A stretch of DNA of 39,387 nucleotides from an uncultured Acidobacteriia bacterium (GCA_903882645.1 CAIRXZ010000296.1:1-39387), one strand, 5' to 3'; shown: positions 1 through 11,018, counted from the first letter of the stretch. The notes: a model not told the origin generated them from the letters alone. Made by a program: numbers and translations.

Positions 1-610
1 CCCAACCCCCCGATCCCCCGGAGATGCCAAACGAACCCAATCCCATTTCCGGACACTCGCCAGGCACCCCCGCCGCGCCGCCTGCCCCGAGCCCCCAGCC
101 CATGGCCCCCGATCCAACTCCAAGCGCCCTTGCTGCCCGAAAGCCTGCTGATTGCCCTGCTTGGCGGAGGACTTGGAGTTCTGGTGGCCGGAGCCGGCAT
201 GGATTTGTTTTCGCAGATCCGCTTTCCGGCCGACACTCCCGTCGCGCTCAATCTGAAGCTGGACCCGCGCGTACTCCTTTTCACGATATGCGCATCGATG
301 GCGAGCGCGCTTTTGTTCGGGCTCGCGCCCGCCTTGCAGAGCACCACGCTCAACCTTGTGCCCGCGCTGAAATCCGGAAGGGCGGAGGGCGGGCGGGGCC
401 GGCGCCTCCTGGGAAGGAGCGCGCTGGTGGTTGCCCAGGTAGCGGGCGCGCTCGTGCTCCTGGTTCTTACCGCGCAGGCATACCGCGGCGCCTCGATTCT
501 GCTCTCTTCACCCGCCGGTTTCCGTACCGGCCATCTCCTGACGGCAACCTTTAACCCGACGCTGGCGAGGTACACAGCGGACGAGACCCGGGAGTTTTGC
601 CGGCAACTGG
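1..610 (+). pseudogene. 3'-truncated ADOP/MacB-type ABC transporter permease fragment
   Basis: Frame 1 is open from the window edge. From about position 115 it reads like the C-terminal half of a Solibacter-type ADOP (FtsX-like) permease: the stretch LLPESLLIALLGGGLG is the usual ESLLLALLGG membrane segment, followed by a second segment around LLFGLAPALQST and a third around VVAQVAGALVLL, with a basic GRRLLGRSAL turn between them. Homologues continue for several hundred residues after the FNPTLARYT region. Here the homology stops at about 610, where a 29-bp palindromic repeat starts, and the frame then runs out in unrelated sequence by 696. The 5' part lies outside the window, and residues encoded before about 115 look low-complexity. 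I read it as a gene remnant whose 3' end was lost at the repeat. Family assignment is fairly sure; the cause of truncation is inference. Confidence 0.7.
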
Positions 611-639
611 AAGAAGGCAGACCGGGAGGTCCGCCCCAC
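611..639 (-). repeat. REP-like palindrome, family A, copy 1
   Basis: This 29-bp unit reads, on the minus strand, GTGG, then arm GGCGGACC, loop TCCC, arm GGTCTGCC, then TTCTT. The arms pair over 8 bp with one G-T wobble. The same 29-bp unit recurs at 5589, 20982 and 23442, and a variant occurs at 35743. It sits exactly at the break point of the ABC permease remnant and 11 bp before the start codon of the next broken gene. Confidence 0.9.
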
Positions 640-650
640 TGGGGAATACA

Positions 651-1635
651 ATGGAGCGCATGCCGGAAACGTCGAAACTCAGTGAGCGCCGGGTGACCCG
701 GCGCGGTCTCGGAAGAATCGCGCTGGCCTCGGTTGCGGCCATGGACGCGGCCCAAACGCTCGAAGGCCGGCAGAAGTACCCAAGCGCGCTCGACGGCATC
801 GAGGACAAGGTCGATCTGTCCGCGTTCGACCCGATCCTCTACACTCGCAAGTTGCATGATACGGCTCCATTGCGCATGACGTTCCGTGCGAAGACCCGCG
901 CGGAGGCCGAGCGTTGGCGGAAGGACCTGCGCGCCAAGCTGCTGGAACTGATGGGCCGCTTCCCGGAGAAGCGCGCGCCGCTCCAGGCGCGGACGCTTGA
1001 AGTGCGCGAGTTTCCGGGGTACCGGCGCGAGAAGTTCGTGTTCCGGAGCCAGCCAGGCTCGGCGGTTCTGGGCTACCTGCTGACGCCGAAGACCGGAAAG
1101 GCGTCTTACCCGGCGGTGATCGCCATTCCGGGCCACGGGCGCGGAGTGGACGACATCGTCGGAATCGACCCGCAAGGCCGCGACCGCACCGTTAAGGTGG
1201 ACTACGAATACGATTACGCGGTGCAGATCGCCGAGCAGGGCATGGCCGCGGTGGCCATCGAACCCATGGCGTTCGGATGCCGGCGCGCCGCCGCCACGAA
1301 GGCCAAAGGAGCGACCGCGACCGACTGCCAGCCGTCGGCGGGGGCGGCCTTGCTGCTGGGACAGACCATGATCGGCTGGCGATCTTACGACGTGGTGCGC
1401 ACCATCGACTGGATCGAAACGCGCAAGGAGCTGGACCGGGAGCGGGTGGGCTGCATGGGAATCTCGGAAGGACAATATCTTTCCGATCGCGGCCAGCCGC
1501 GCCAGCTTCGAGCGGGTGAAGAAAGTCTACGAGGTCTTCGGGGCCGCCGGCGCTGCCGGGCAGGAAGTCTTCGACGGCCCGCACAGCTTCTGGGGCAAGC
1601 GCGGGCTGCCTTTCCTGGCGAAACACCTCGCGTAG
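651..1635 (+). pseudogene. Alpha/beta hydrolase (acetyl-xylan-esterase/dienelactone-hydrolase type) with internal deletion
   Basis: The ATG at 651 opens a protein with a Tat-like start (TRRGLGR, then a short hydrophobic run), then a typical exported hydrolase body: YPAVIAIPGHGRG carries the oxyanion-hole region and RVGCMGISEG carries the nucleophile elbow (GxSxG) at about 1462. Directly after the elbow the frame changes. In the +1 frame from 1471 the sequence reads DNIFPIAASRASFERVKKVY and ends in FDGPHSFWGKRGLPFLAKHLA with a stop at 1633-1635. That is the C-terminal end of the same family, with the conserved DGPH histidine. The segment that should lie between elbow and C-terminus (normally some 60 to 100 residues, including strands leading to the acid residue) is missing. 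So the gene is an internal deletion plus frameshift, not a working enzyme. An assembly collapse is the alternative. Confidence 0.75.
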
Positions 1636-1690
1636 GAGGCGCCGATACTGGCGCGTGCCTCCCGCCGAAACCGCGGGCTGAAGCCTGCGG
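1635..1690. terminator. Two adjacent hairpins between convergent genes
   Basis: Hairpin one: GGAGGCGCC at 1635-1643 pairs with GGC at 1550-type spacing downstream, that is GGC at 1650-1652 and GCCTCC at 1657-1662, with a 4-nt bulge. Hairpin two: CCGCGGGCT (1671-1679) and AGCCTGCGG (1682-1690), 8 of 9 pairs and a 2-nt loop. No clear T-tract follows on either strand. The position between the convergent hydrolase remnant and the RNase gene suggests a shared bidirectional terminator. Confidence 0.5.
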
Positions 1691-1716
1691 CGGCGCGCTG
1701 AATCGTGCGCCAAGAA

Positions 1717-4227
<2,511 letters not shown>

Positions 4228-4489
4228 TCGACTTCCTCCCCGGGGGCGCGAAGAGGAGATGCCATCGGGACGGTGGACGCCCTGCGTGGGTCGCTTGCGC
4301 CCGCGTCAAGCGGGCCGCGCAAACCGGCTACAAACTCACGCTGGCCGGAGGCGGAGCGGAATTCCTCATACGCCATCCAGCCGGGAACCACTTCCCAGGG
4401 GGAAGCGCCTAAGCGCCGCCCGTCCCGAGGCTCTTCACCGGCCCCCTTGTAATCCATTTCCCCGGCGAGCGTTTCGGCCCGCCGGTCCG
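4228..4489. other. 262-bp gap between rodA and the RNase gene
   Basis: I see no supported gene here. A minus-strand frame of 82 codons (4457-4209) is open but runs into the RNase start and has no recognisable motif. The rng ribosome binding site should lie just above 4227; GGAGGAAG at about 4231-4238 on the minus strand fits. Confidence 0.4.
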
Positions 4490-5584
4490 CTAATTGATAA
4501 ACCTTCTGAGGCGGACGTTATTCACCAGCCCCAAAGCCAGGAAATTCGACCAGATGCTGGAGCCGCCGGCGCTCATGAATGGCAAGGTAATGCCGGTCAC
4601 CGGCATCCTCCCCACCACCATCCCGACGTTAACCAGCACGTGAAACAGCAACAAGCCCGCGACGCCCATACAGATGTACATGCCGGCGCGGTCGGGGGCC
4701 GTCTGCGCATTCTGGACGATGCGCATGATCATGACAAAATACAACGACAACACGATGGCCACGCCAGCGAATCCCCACTCCTCGGCAAAGGCCGAGAAGA
4801 TGAAATCGGTGTGCGGCACGGGCAGAAAGCGAAGCTGAGTCTGGGTTCCCTTGGTGACGCCCTTGCCGAACATCCCGCCGGCGCCGACGGCGATCCGCGA
4901 TTGAATCAACTGGTATCCGGTACCCTGCGGGTCCCGCTCGGGATCCATAAAACTCACCAACCGCGCTTTCTGATAATCCTTCAGGAAATGCAAACCGACG
5001 GGAAGCACGAGCATCGCCAACACGGCTATGACGGCCACGTACTTCCAGCGCAGCCCCGCAAGAAACGCTCCCACCACCAGGACTGCCAGATAGGTGAGCG
5101 ACGTACCAATGTCCGGCTGAGCCAGAACCAGGACTACGGGAATCGCCACCAAGCCCGATAGAATCAACATTTCCCGTATTTCCAACTCGTCCCGTTTCAA
5201 ATCCGTCAAGTACCGGGCTACCAACAATATTATCACCAGCTTGACGAATTCCGATACCTGCACGCGAAGTCCCAGGCCGGGCACGGGTATCCAACGTTTG
5301 GAACCGAACACGGTGTTTCCGATCAGGGCCGTCCCCAGGAGCGCGGTCACGGAGGCGATGTACATGGCGGGAACGTAGTGGGTGAGGGTGTGATAGTCGA
5401 TGCCCAGGGCCAGCCACATCAGAAAGAGGCCGCAAGCGATATAGAGAATCTGCCTCCACCAGGCGCTGTGGTAGCCCGTGTCGATGGTCGCGCTGTAGAT
5501 TTGCAGCACGCCGACGGCGCAAATCATCAGCACGATGAAAAGCAGGGGCCAGTCGATATCGCGGAAGGAAAGGTAGCGGGACAT
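4490..5584 (-). CDS. rodA: Rod shape-determining protein RodA (SEDS peptidoglycan polymerase)
   Basis: 364 residues with about ten hydrophobic segments, the usual RodA size. RodA is the glycosyltransferase that polymerises lipid II in the elongasome, acting with the class B PBP encoded just upstream. Typical SEDS features are visible: GSKRWIPVPGLG after the third segment, VLAQPDIGTSL, the extracellular loop ending in PHTDFIFSAFAEEWG with the conserved Asp, and the closing VGMVVGRMPVTGITLPFMS followed by AGGSS. The ATG at 5582-5584 lies one base after the mrdA stop codon, so translation is probably coupled. The closest Shine-Dalgarno-like string (GGGAGG) lies inside the palindromic repeat at the 3' end of mrdA, 14 bases from the ATG. 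Confidence 0.97.
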   Translation of the reverse strand: MSRYLSFRDIDWPLLFIVLMICAVGVLQIYSATIDTGYHSAWWRQILYIACGLFLMWLALGIDYHTLTHYVPAMYIASVTALLGTALIGNTVFGSKRWIPVPGLGLRVQVSEFVKLVIILLVARYLTDLKRDELEIREMLILSGLVAIPVVLVLAQPDIGTSLTYLAVLVVGAFLAGLRWKYVAVIAVLAMLVLPVGLHFLKDYQKARLVSFMDPERDPQGTGYQLIQSRIAVGAGGMFGKGVTKGTQTQLRFLPVPHTDFIFSAFAEEWGFAGVAIVLSLYFVMIMRIVQNAQTAPDRAGMYICMGVAGLLLFHVLVNVGMVVGRMPVTGITLPFMSAGGSSIWSNFLALGLVNNVRLRRFIN

Positions 5585-5585
5585 A

Positions 5586-7508
5586 TCAGTGGGGCGGACC
5601 TCCCGGTCTGCCTTCTTGGCCGAGCCCCAGACCGCCGATGGACGCCATTTTGGCGGCCATGCCCTGTTTCTGCTGCTCGAGAATGGTCAGCCGGGTCTTC
5701 TTGTCGAAGTAGGCCTTGAGGACGTCGCGCACGATTGGGGCGGCGAATTTGCTTTCCGCCCCGTGTTCGAATAGCGCCACCACGGCGATCTCCGGCGCGC
5801 GGCCAGGCGCGAAACCGACGAACCAGGCGTTGTCTTTGAGATTCTGTTCGCCCCGCTGGCTCTTGACGTAATCCACCGAAGCCACCTGCGCCGTTCCGGT
5901 CTTCCCGCAAACCTCGATGTCCGGCAGGTGCGCCCGCACGCCGGTGGCGCCGGCTTCGTTCACCACGCCGCACATGCCATCGATCACGTCCTTCAGATTG
6001 TCGGGATTCAGCGACCACTCGACGGGCTTGTCCTTCCAATCGGGACCTTGCGCCAAATGCGGCTCGTGCCACACCCCGCCCATCGCAATTCCCCCTAGTG
6101 CGCGTACCAATTGGATCGGCGTCACCGTCAGATAGCCCTGCCCGATCGATAAGGAGATCGTGTCCCCCGCGTACCACTTCTGACGTTGCGTGCGCAGCTT
6201 CCACTTCTCGGAGGGCGCCACGCCTTCCTGTTCGCCCGGGAGGTCGATGCCGGTCTTACGCCCGAAGCCCACGATGTCCTCATAGGAGGAAATCTTGTCG
6301 ATGCCCATCTTGTTCCCGAGAGTGTAAAAGTAGGTGTCGCACGAATCCACGATGCCCTTATGCAGCGCGACCGAGCCGTGTCCGCCTTTCAAATGACAAT
6401 GGTAGAAATGCCCGTAGAAAGTGGCGCCGCCGGAGCAGTGAACGGTCCACTTATCGTCGATGGTTCCGGTCTCCAGAGCGGCCAGGGCCATGATGGGCTT
6501 GAAGGTGGAACCGGGCGCCTGTTGGGCTTGAATGGCGCGGTTCATCAGCGGGTTGTCCGGGTTGCCGGTGATCTCCTTCCAGTCCTTGGTCTTCATGTGC
6601 ACGGCGAACTTGTTGGGATCGAAGGCGGGCCGGCTCACCATGGCGAGCACGTCGCCGGTGCGCGGATCGAGCGCGACCACGGCGCCGTTCTTGCCCTCCA
6701 TGGCCAGCTCGGCGACGGCTTGGAGGTCCAAGTCGAGGGTGAGCTGAAGGTCCTTGCCAGGGACCGCCGGCTTGTTCTTGAGCTCCTGGCGCACCTGGCC
6801 GCGGTTGTCCACCACCACCTGCTTCTGCCCGTCCACGCCCATCAGCGTGCTGTTGTACTGGCGCTCGATTCCGAACTTGCCGATGACCGCGCCAGGTTCG
6901 TACCTGGCGAATTCCGGAGAGTTGAGCTCGTCTTCGCTTATCTCGCCGGTATACCCGATCACGTGCGCCATCATGCCGTCGCGGGGGTACAGCCTGCGCT
7001 GCGCCTGTATGAGAAACATCTCCGGGAAGAAATCGCGGTGCGATTCCACGAACGCCAGATCGGCGGGAGTCAGTTCGTCCTTGATGACGATGGGCACGTA
7101 CTTCGGGCGCGCGCGGAAGCGGCGCACGCGGTCCCTGAGGTCGTCGTAGTCGAGGTCGAGGCCCTGCGCGATGGCGGCGAGGTGTTCCTCTTTGAGCAGC
7201 TCGCGGGCCAGGAGCAGGGTGTGCGAGGTGTGGTTATCGACGATGACGCGGCCGTCGCGGTCCAGAATGCGCCCGCGGGGGGCCAGGATTGGAACCGACT
7301 TGACGCTGTTCTGCAGCGCACGCTCATCGTAAAACTGGGGATTCCGCACCTGGAGATTCCAGAAGCCGGATATCAGGAACACGAAGATCGCCACGGCGGC
7401 GTACTGAACGATGGCGATCTTGCCGGCGGCGAAGCGGGTGTCGTCGCGCAGGGGAGGCTTATCGGACACGCCTTGATCGGAATTCGGGTCGTACGACGGA
7501 AGGATCAC
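5586..7508 (-). CDS. mrdA: Penicillin-binding protein 2 (elongasome transpeptidase)
   Basis: 640 residues. Class B PBP that cross-links the glycan made by RodA in the periplasm. One N-terminal membrane anchor (about 30-50) precedes the PBP dimer domain with APRGRILDRDGRVIVDN (76-92). The transpeptidase motifs are intact: SxxK as STFK (Ser334-Lys337), SxD as SCD (389-391) and KTGT (536-539). Between the first two lies a Cys/His cluster (His357, Cys358, His367, His370, Cys371, His372, His377); E. coli PBP2 binds zinc in the corresponding segment, so metal binding is plausible. The last nine residues, EGRPGGPPH, are encoded by a palindromic repeat rather than by native sequence. It is preceded by mreD with another repeat between them, and rodA follows after 1 bp. 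Confidence 0.96.
   Translation of the reverse strand: MILPSYDPNSDQGVSDKPPLRDDTRFAAGKIAIVQYAAVAIFVFLISGFWNLQVRNPQFYDERALQNSVKSVPILAPRGRILDRDGRVIVDNHTSHTLLLARELLKEEHLAAIAQGLDLDYDDLRDRVRRFRARPKYVPIVIKDELTPADLAFVESHRDFFPEMFLIQAQRRLYPRDGMMAHVIGYTGEISEDELNSPEFARYEPGAVIGKFGIERQYNSTLMGVDGQKQVVVDNRGQVRQELKNKPAVPGKDLQLTLDLDLQAVAELAMEGKNGAVVALDPRTGDVLAMVSRPAFDPNKFAVHMKTKDWKEITGNPDNPLMNRAIQAQQAPGSTFKPIMALAALETGTIDDKWTVHCSGGATFYGHFYHCHLKGGHGSVALHKGIVDSCDTYFYTLGNKMGIDKISSYEDIVGFGRKTGIDLPGEQEGVAPSEKWKLRTQRQKWYAGDTISLSIGQGYLTVTPIQLVRALGGIAMGGVWHEPHLAQGPDWKDKPVEWSLNPDNLKDVIDGMCGVVNEAGATGVRAHLPDIEVCGKTGTAQVASVDYVKSQRGEQNLKDNAWFVGFAPGRAPEIAVVALFEHGAESKFAAPIVRDVLKAYFDKKTRLTILEQQKQGMAAKMASIGGLGLGQEGRPGGPPH
5589..5617 (+). 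repeat. REP-like palindrome, family A, copy 2 (inside mrdA 3' end)
   Basis: Same 29-bp unit as at 611, reading GTGG then GGCGGACC TCCC GGTCTGCC on the plus strand. It lies within the mrdA frame and supplies its last codons. The stop codon TGA at 5588-5586 overlaps its outer G-A edge. Confidence 0.9.
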
Positions 7509-7577
7509 GGAAACGCGCGCGGAGCGCCGCTCAAGTCCATTCTACCGGAAACGCGGGGCGGCCGCGGAAAGCCGGCC

Positions 7578-7624
7578 AAGAGCCGGACCAGGGGGTCCGG
7601 CGCGGGCGAGGGCGCCCGCCCCAC
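7578..7624 (-). repeat. REP-like double hairpin, family B, copy 1
   Basis: 47 bp between mreD and mrdA. On the minus strand it reads GTGG, hairpin GGCGGGCG-CCCT-CGCCCGC, then hairpin GCCGGACC-CCCT-GGTCCGGC, then TCTT. A copy identical over all 47 bp lies at 18783-18829. The GTGG head and the T-C-rich tail match family A although the stems differ. Confidence 0.9.
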
Positions 7625-7629
7625 GAGGC

Positions 7630-8163
7630 TCATGAGGACGCGCGCAGCTTGTCCAGGAAATAGTAGAGCGAGACTCCCACCAGGGCGTTGAGCGCGCCAA
7701 GCACCAGCGTTCTTTGCAGGTCGAAGGCCATTTGTTGGGCGAGCAGCGCGCGCGTGAGCACCCAGTAGAAGAACTGGTGGAAGACGAAGAAGAAGAAGGT
7801 GAGCAGCAGGCGCAGAACGGCGTGGTCGACGTCCAGACGGATGCCGATCGAGGCGGCGAAGTAGCCCACGAGGGTCTTGACGATCCCGAACATGCCGAGG
7901 GGGTGATTCGAAAGCGAATCCTGCGCGAGCCCCACCAGCGCGCCCATCACCAATCCGCCTATTTGGCCGCGCCGCATCACCGCAAAATAAACGACCACAA
8001 GCAGCGGCAGCTCCAGGAAGCCGAGAAACTGAAAGAACAGCGGGACGTAGACTTGAAAGAGAATGGCGGCGAGGGGCACAACCACCAAGGCCCACGGTCG
8101 AAAGCGCGAGATCCGTCCTTCGCGCTGGCTGCTAAGGAGTATCCGATTGCTCGAGTAGCTCAT
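7630..8163 (-). CDS. mreD: Rod shape-determining protein MreD
   Basis: 177 residues, small integral membrane protein with five to six hydrophobic segments, the expected size for MreD. It is an elongasome component that couples MreC to the cytoskeletal MreB. Typical features are the hydrophobic start (RFRPWALVVVPLAAILFQVY), the RGQIGGLVMGALVGLAQDSL segment, which matches the family's conserved G-x2-GxLxGLxxD region, and a short basic C-terminus. Its ATG overlaps the mreC stop by 4 bp (8160-8163), indicating translational coupling. Sequence identity alone is weak for this family; the position between mreC and mrdA makes the call secure. Confidence 0.92.
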   Translation of the reverse strand: MSYSSNRILLSSQREGRISRFRPWALVVVPLAAILFQVYVPLFFQFLGFLELPLLVVVYFAVMRRGQIGGLVMGALVGLAQDSLSNHPLGMFGIVKTLVGYFAASIGIRLDVDHAVLRLLLTFFFFVFHQFFYWVLTRALLAQQMAFDLQRTLVLGALNALVGVSLYYFLDKLRASS

Positions 8164-9362
8164 CGGCCGGGCGGCGCTGCCGCGTTCCCCACGGGGCTCC
8201 GTCCGGCCGGCGGACCCAGCTCCGGCTTGGCTGGAGGGGCCGCGCCCCTGGCGGCGGGACCCGAGCCCGCGGCTCCAGCCGGGGCCGGCAGCCCCAGCCT
8301 GGTGAAGTCCGGGGGTTTCGATCCCACCTGGCCGGCGCCGAAGGTGTGGCCTTGAGCGTCGCCGGCGGCCTTGTACGCGGACTTCAGCTCATCGGCCGGA
8401 GTGAGCGGCCCAGCCACCGGGGCCGGCGGCTGCGCGTCCGGCCCCGCGCCCGCCGGGCCGGCGGCGGGAGGCGCCGCGGGGCCGATATAGACCGGCTGGC
8501 TTCCGGGCGGGGAGTCCGGAATCGCCATGTGGACGCCCCCCATGAGGATCAGCACATCTTCAAAAGATCCCCGCTGCAACCCGCCCGGCTCGACAAAGAT
8601 CTCCTGGTAGGGTTGGACGTCGCGGACCGACTTCACGACGCCCGCCGGGAAGCCGCGCGGGAAGATCCTGTCGTCGCCGGAAGTATAAAGCCACTCGCCG
8701 GGTTCGATCTTCTGACCGTAAGGCACGTAGTCCAACTTGCACAGGGGGGTCCCTTGCCCTTTGAGCGTTCCGCGCGCCTGGTTCTTCTGGGAGACGACGC
8801 CGGCCGCGAAGCCCGGGTCGGTGACGAGCAGCACCTGCGAAGCCACAGGGTAAGCTTCGGTCACTTTGCCGACGATGCCGTCCGGGGTGACCACCGCCAT
8901 GCCGCGTTCGACGCCCGAAACCGAGCCGCGGTCCACGAAAACCACCTTGGAATTCGACCCGGCGCCCGCCATGAACACGGTAGCCGCCAACGTTTTCGAC
9001 GGGACGTGGGATTGAAGCACCTGGAGAGCCTTGGCGCGCTCCGCGGTATTCAGCTCGTTCTTGAGGAAGATATTCTCGACCTTGAGCCTGTCGAGACCGG
9101 CCCGGAGCCGCCGGTTCTCGGCATCGGCGTTGCGCAACAGGATGTAGTTGCGCGCCAGGCCGGCGGCGCCGCCGCGGACCGCCTCAATCGCGCGCGCCAC
9201 CGGCGTGACGGCGGTGACGGTCCAGAGCCGGATCATGCGCACATCCTGGTCGTTCTTCACCTGCACGGCCAGCAAAACCAGTTGCGCAAAGACGACCAGC
9301 AACAGGACGGTGATGCTCCGATACCGGTTGAGAAACGACTCCATGACAGTGAGGCGGGCCAT
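8160..9362 (-). CDS. mreC: Cell shape-determining protein MreC
   Basis: 400 residues. MreC is a bitopic periplasmic scaffold of the elongasome. A single membrane anchor (SITVLLLVVFAQLVLLAVQV) is followed by a coiled coil (about 80-110, ENRRLRAGLDRLKVENIFLK) and the beta-barrel domain with VDRGSVSGVERGMAVVTPDG, VTDPGFAAGVV and SGDDRIFPRGFPAGVV. From about residue 285 a tail of more than 100 residues rich in Pro, Ala and Gly extends past the usual end of the family, unstructured by composition. A second possible start is Met7. The gene lies 109 bp after mreB, with a palindromic repeat in the gap, and overlaps mreD by 4 bp. Confidence 0.95.
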   Translation of the reverse strand: MARLTVMESFLNRYRSITVLLLVVFAQLVLLAVQVKNDQDVRMIRLWTVTAVTPVARAIEAVRGGAAGLARNYILLRNADAENRRLRAGLDRLKVENIFLKNELNTAERAKALQVLQSHVPSKTLAATVFMAGAGSNSKVVFVDRGSVSGVERGMAVVTPDGIVGKVTEAYPVASQVLLVTDPGFAAGVVSQKNQARGTLKGQGTPLCKLDYVPYGQKIEPGEWLYTSGDDRIFPRGFPAGVVKSVRDVQPYQEIFVEPGGLQRGSFEDVLILMGGVHMAIPDSPPGSQPVYIGPAAPPAAGPAGAGPDAQPPAPVAGPLTPADELKSAYKAAGDAQGHTFGAGQVGSKPPDFTRLGLPAPAGAAGSGPAARGAAPPAKPELGPPAGRSPVGNAAAPPGR

Positions 9363-9427
9363 GGTCTCTTGCGGCCCGCCGGTTCACAAACAATCGCGGA
9401 CGACAAAAGGCGATCGTCCGCGGCGTC

Positions 9428-9464
9428 AGGAAGGCAGACCACGCAAAACGATGGTCCGCCCCAC
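9428..9464 (-). repeat. REP-like palindrome, family A variant with long loop, copy 3
   Basis: Between mreB and mreC. On the minus strand: GTGG, arm GGCGGACCA, a 10-nt loop TCGTTTTGCG, arm TGGTCTGCC, then TTCCT. The arms are those of family A extended by one pair, with a longer loop in place of TCCC. Confidence 0.85.
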
Positions 9465-9471
9465 CAAGACA

Positions 9472-10497
9472 CTAGTCTATCGAAATCCTGCGGAGGAGTT
9501 TGAAATCGCTGAGCATGCGGCCGGTACCGAGCACCACGGAGGCCAGCGGGTCGTCGGCGATCGAGACCGACAGGCCGGTCTCCTCACGAATGCGCTTGTC
9601 GAGGTTCTTGAGCAGCGCGCCGCCGCCGGTGAGCACGATGCCGCGATCGCTGATATCGGCGCTGAGCTCCGGCGGCGTTCGTTCCAGCGCGACGCGTATG
9701 GCGTTCACGATGGTGGCCACGCACTCGCCGAGGGCTTCGCGGATCTCTTCATCGTTCACGGTGATGGTGCGCGGGACGCCTTCGATGAGGTTGCGTCCCT
9801 TGATTTCCATGCTGAGCGGCTTGTCCAGGGGGTACGCCGAACCGATCTCGATTTTGATGGCCTCGGCGGTGCGTTCGCCGATGAGCAGGTTGTACTTGCG
9901 CTTGAGGTGCTGCATCACGGCTTCGTCCATTTCGTTGCCGGCCACGCGCACGGAGCGCGAGTAGACGATGCCGGAGAGCGAGATGACCGCGACGTCCGTG
10001 GTGCCGCCGCCGATATCCACCACCATGTTGCCGTAGGGCTCGGTGATGGGCAGGCCGGCGCCGATGGCCGCCACCATGGCCTGCTCGACCAGGTGCACTT
10101 CGCTGGCCTTGGCGCGGTAAGCGGAGTCCATGACCGCGCGCTTTTCCACCTGCGTGATCTCGCTCGGAACGCCGATCACGATGCGCGGGTGGACCAGCAT
10201 TTTGCGGCCGTGCGCCTTCTGAATAAAGTAATTCAGCATGCGCTCGGTGACTTTGAAGTCGGCGATGACGCCGTCCTTCATGGGCTTGATGGCCACGATG
10301 TTGCCGGGCGTGCGTCCCAGCATTTCCTTGGCTTCCTTGCCGACGGCTTCCACCTCGCCGTTGTTCTTGTTGATGGCGACAATGGATGGTTCGTTGACTA
10401 CGATTCCTTTCCCCTTGGCGAACACAAGGGTATTGGCCGTCCCGAGGTCGATGGCGAGGTCGGAGGAAAACAGGCTGAAAAGAGAGCGAAGATTCAT
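9472..10497 (-). CDS. mreB: Rod shape-determining protein MreB (actin homologue)
   Basis: 341 residues, full family length. MreB forms membrane-bound filaments that orient peptidoglycan synthesis. Actin-fold motifs are clear: phosphate-1 loop DLGTANT near residue 17, GNIVAIKPMKDGVIADF, phosphate-2 loop VVDIGGGTTDVAVIS near 160, and the adenosine motif TGGGALLKNLD near 290. The N-terminal MNLRSLFSLFSSD is an amphipathic membrane-binding helix type of start. It is the first gene of the minus-strand mreBCD-mrdA-rodA cluster. Its promoter should lie in 10498-10754. No strong Shine-Dalgarno is visible directly before the ATG. Confidence 0.98.
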   Translation of the reverse strand: MNLRSLFSLFSSDLAIDLGTANTLVFAKGKGIVVNEPSIVAINKNNGEVEAVGKEAKEMLGRTPGNIVAIKPMKDGVIADFKVTERMLNYFIQKAHGRKMLVHPRIVIGVPSEITQVEKRAVMDSAYRAKASEVHLVEQAMVAAIGAGLPITEPYGNMVVDIGGGTTDVAVISLSGIVYSRSVRVAGNEMDEAVMQHLKRKYNLLIGERTAEAIKIEIGSAYPLDKPLSMEIKGRNLIEGVPRTITVNDEEIREALGECVATIVNAIRVALERTPPELSADISDRGIVLTGGGALLKNLDKRIREETGLSVSIADDPLASVVLGTGRMLSDFKLLRRISID

Positions 10498-10630
10498 TTA
10501 TGTATGATGGTTACCTTCAGGAAAGGACAAGCCGCGCCCTGGCGGGACGCCGTCCTTCTGCATCGTAACACAATGGGAGAGCGGGGCTTGCAGGGCGGAG
10601 GCGTTGTCGACGCGGAGGAAAATCAAAAAA

Positions 10631-10660
10631 TCACCGCCGAGGCGCAGAGGCGCAGAGAAA
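10631..10660. repeat. Short GC-rich intergenic repeat with internal duplication
   Basis: The string GGCGCAGA occurs twice in direct succession inside ACCGCCGAGG... to ...GCAGAGAAA. I know this sequence type (CGGAGGCGCAGAGGCGCAGAG) as a widespread intergenic repeat in many bacterial genomes; function unknown. It lies upstream of mreB in a 257-bp gap that otherwise shows nothing I can name. Confidence 0.5.
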
Positions 10661-10754
10661 ACCGTCCATAAAGACCCTGTCGGCCGACCGCGCATGTGCT
10701 CGTCCCGAGGTTCGGGCGCGGAGGGAGCAGAAGAAAGGAGTTTAGCTGTGACAC

Positions 10755-10982
10755 CTAAGCCGCGGGACGGTACTCGCGGCCGATCCGGAGCGCTTCTTCG
10801 AAGTAGGAACGGTCGAGCATGAACGGGCCGAACATCTCGAGCCATCGCCCGTCGCCCTCGCACGCGTCGAGAGCCGCGGCGTAGAGCCGGCGGAACTGCT
10901 GGAGGTTCCACTTGCCGGCCTCTTCCAGGGCTTCCATCTCATCGCCGATTTCTTCGAGTATGCGGTGAGCGGCTTGCGTCAT
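10755..10982 (-). CDS. Small conserved-looking hypothetical protein
   Basis: 75 residues, start ATG at 10982. It is acidic and helical by composition (RILEEIGDEMEALEEAGKWN, then a segment rich in Arg, Ala and Leu, then LDRSYFEEALRIGREYRPAA). No signal peptide or membrane segment. I do not recognise the family. It overlaps the junk 5' end of the plus-strand mrr remnant only outside the mrr homology. Codon choice matches the surroundings and the aromatic residues are not of the shadow-frame type, so I think it is a real gene. Confidence 0.55.
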   Translation of the reverse strand: MTQAAHRILEEIGDEMEALEEAGKWNLQQFRRLYAAALDACEGDGRWLEMFGPFMLDRSYFEEALRIGREYRPAA

Positions 10983-11018
10983 AAAATGCCGGCCTCTTTA
11001 AGGACGTGCTCTACCATA

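Noticed and set aside
1440-1640. Programmed frameshift in the hydrolase
   Set aside because: No slippery run or stimulating structure stands at the switch, and a whole segment of the enzyme is missing, which a frameshift cannot restore.
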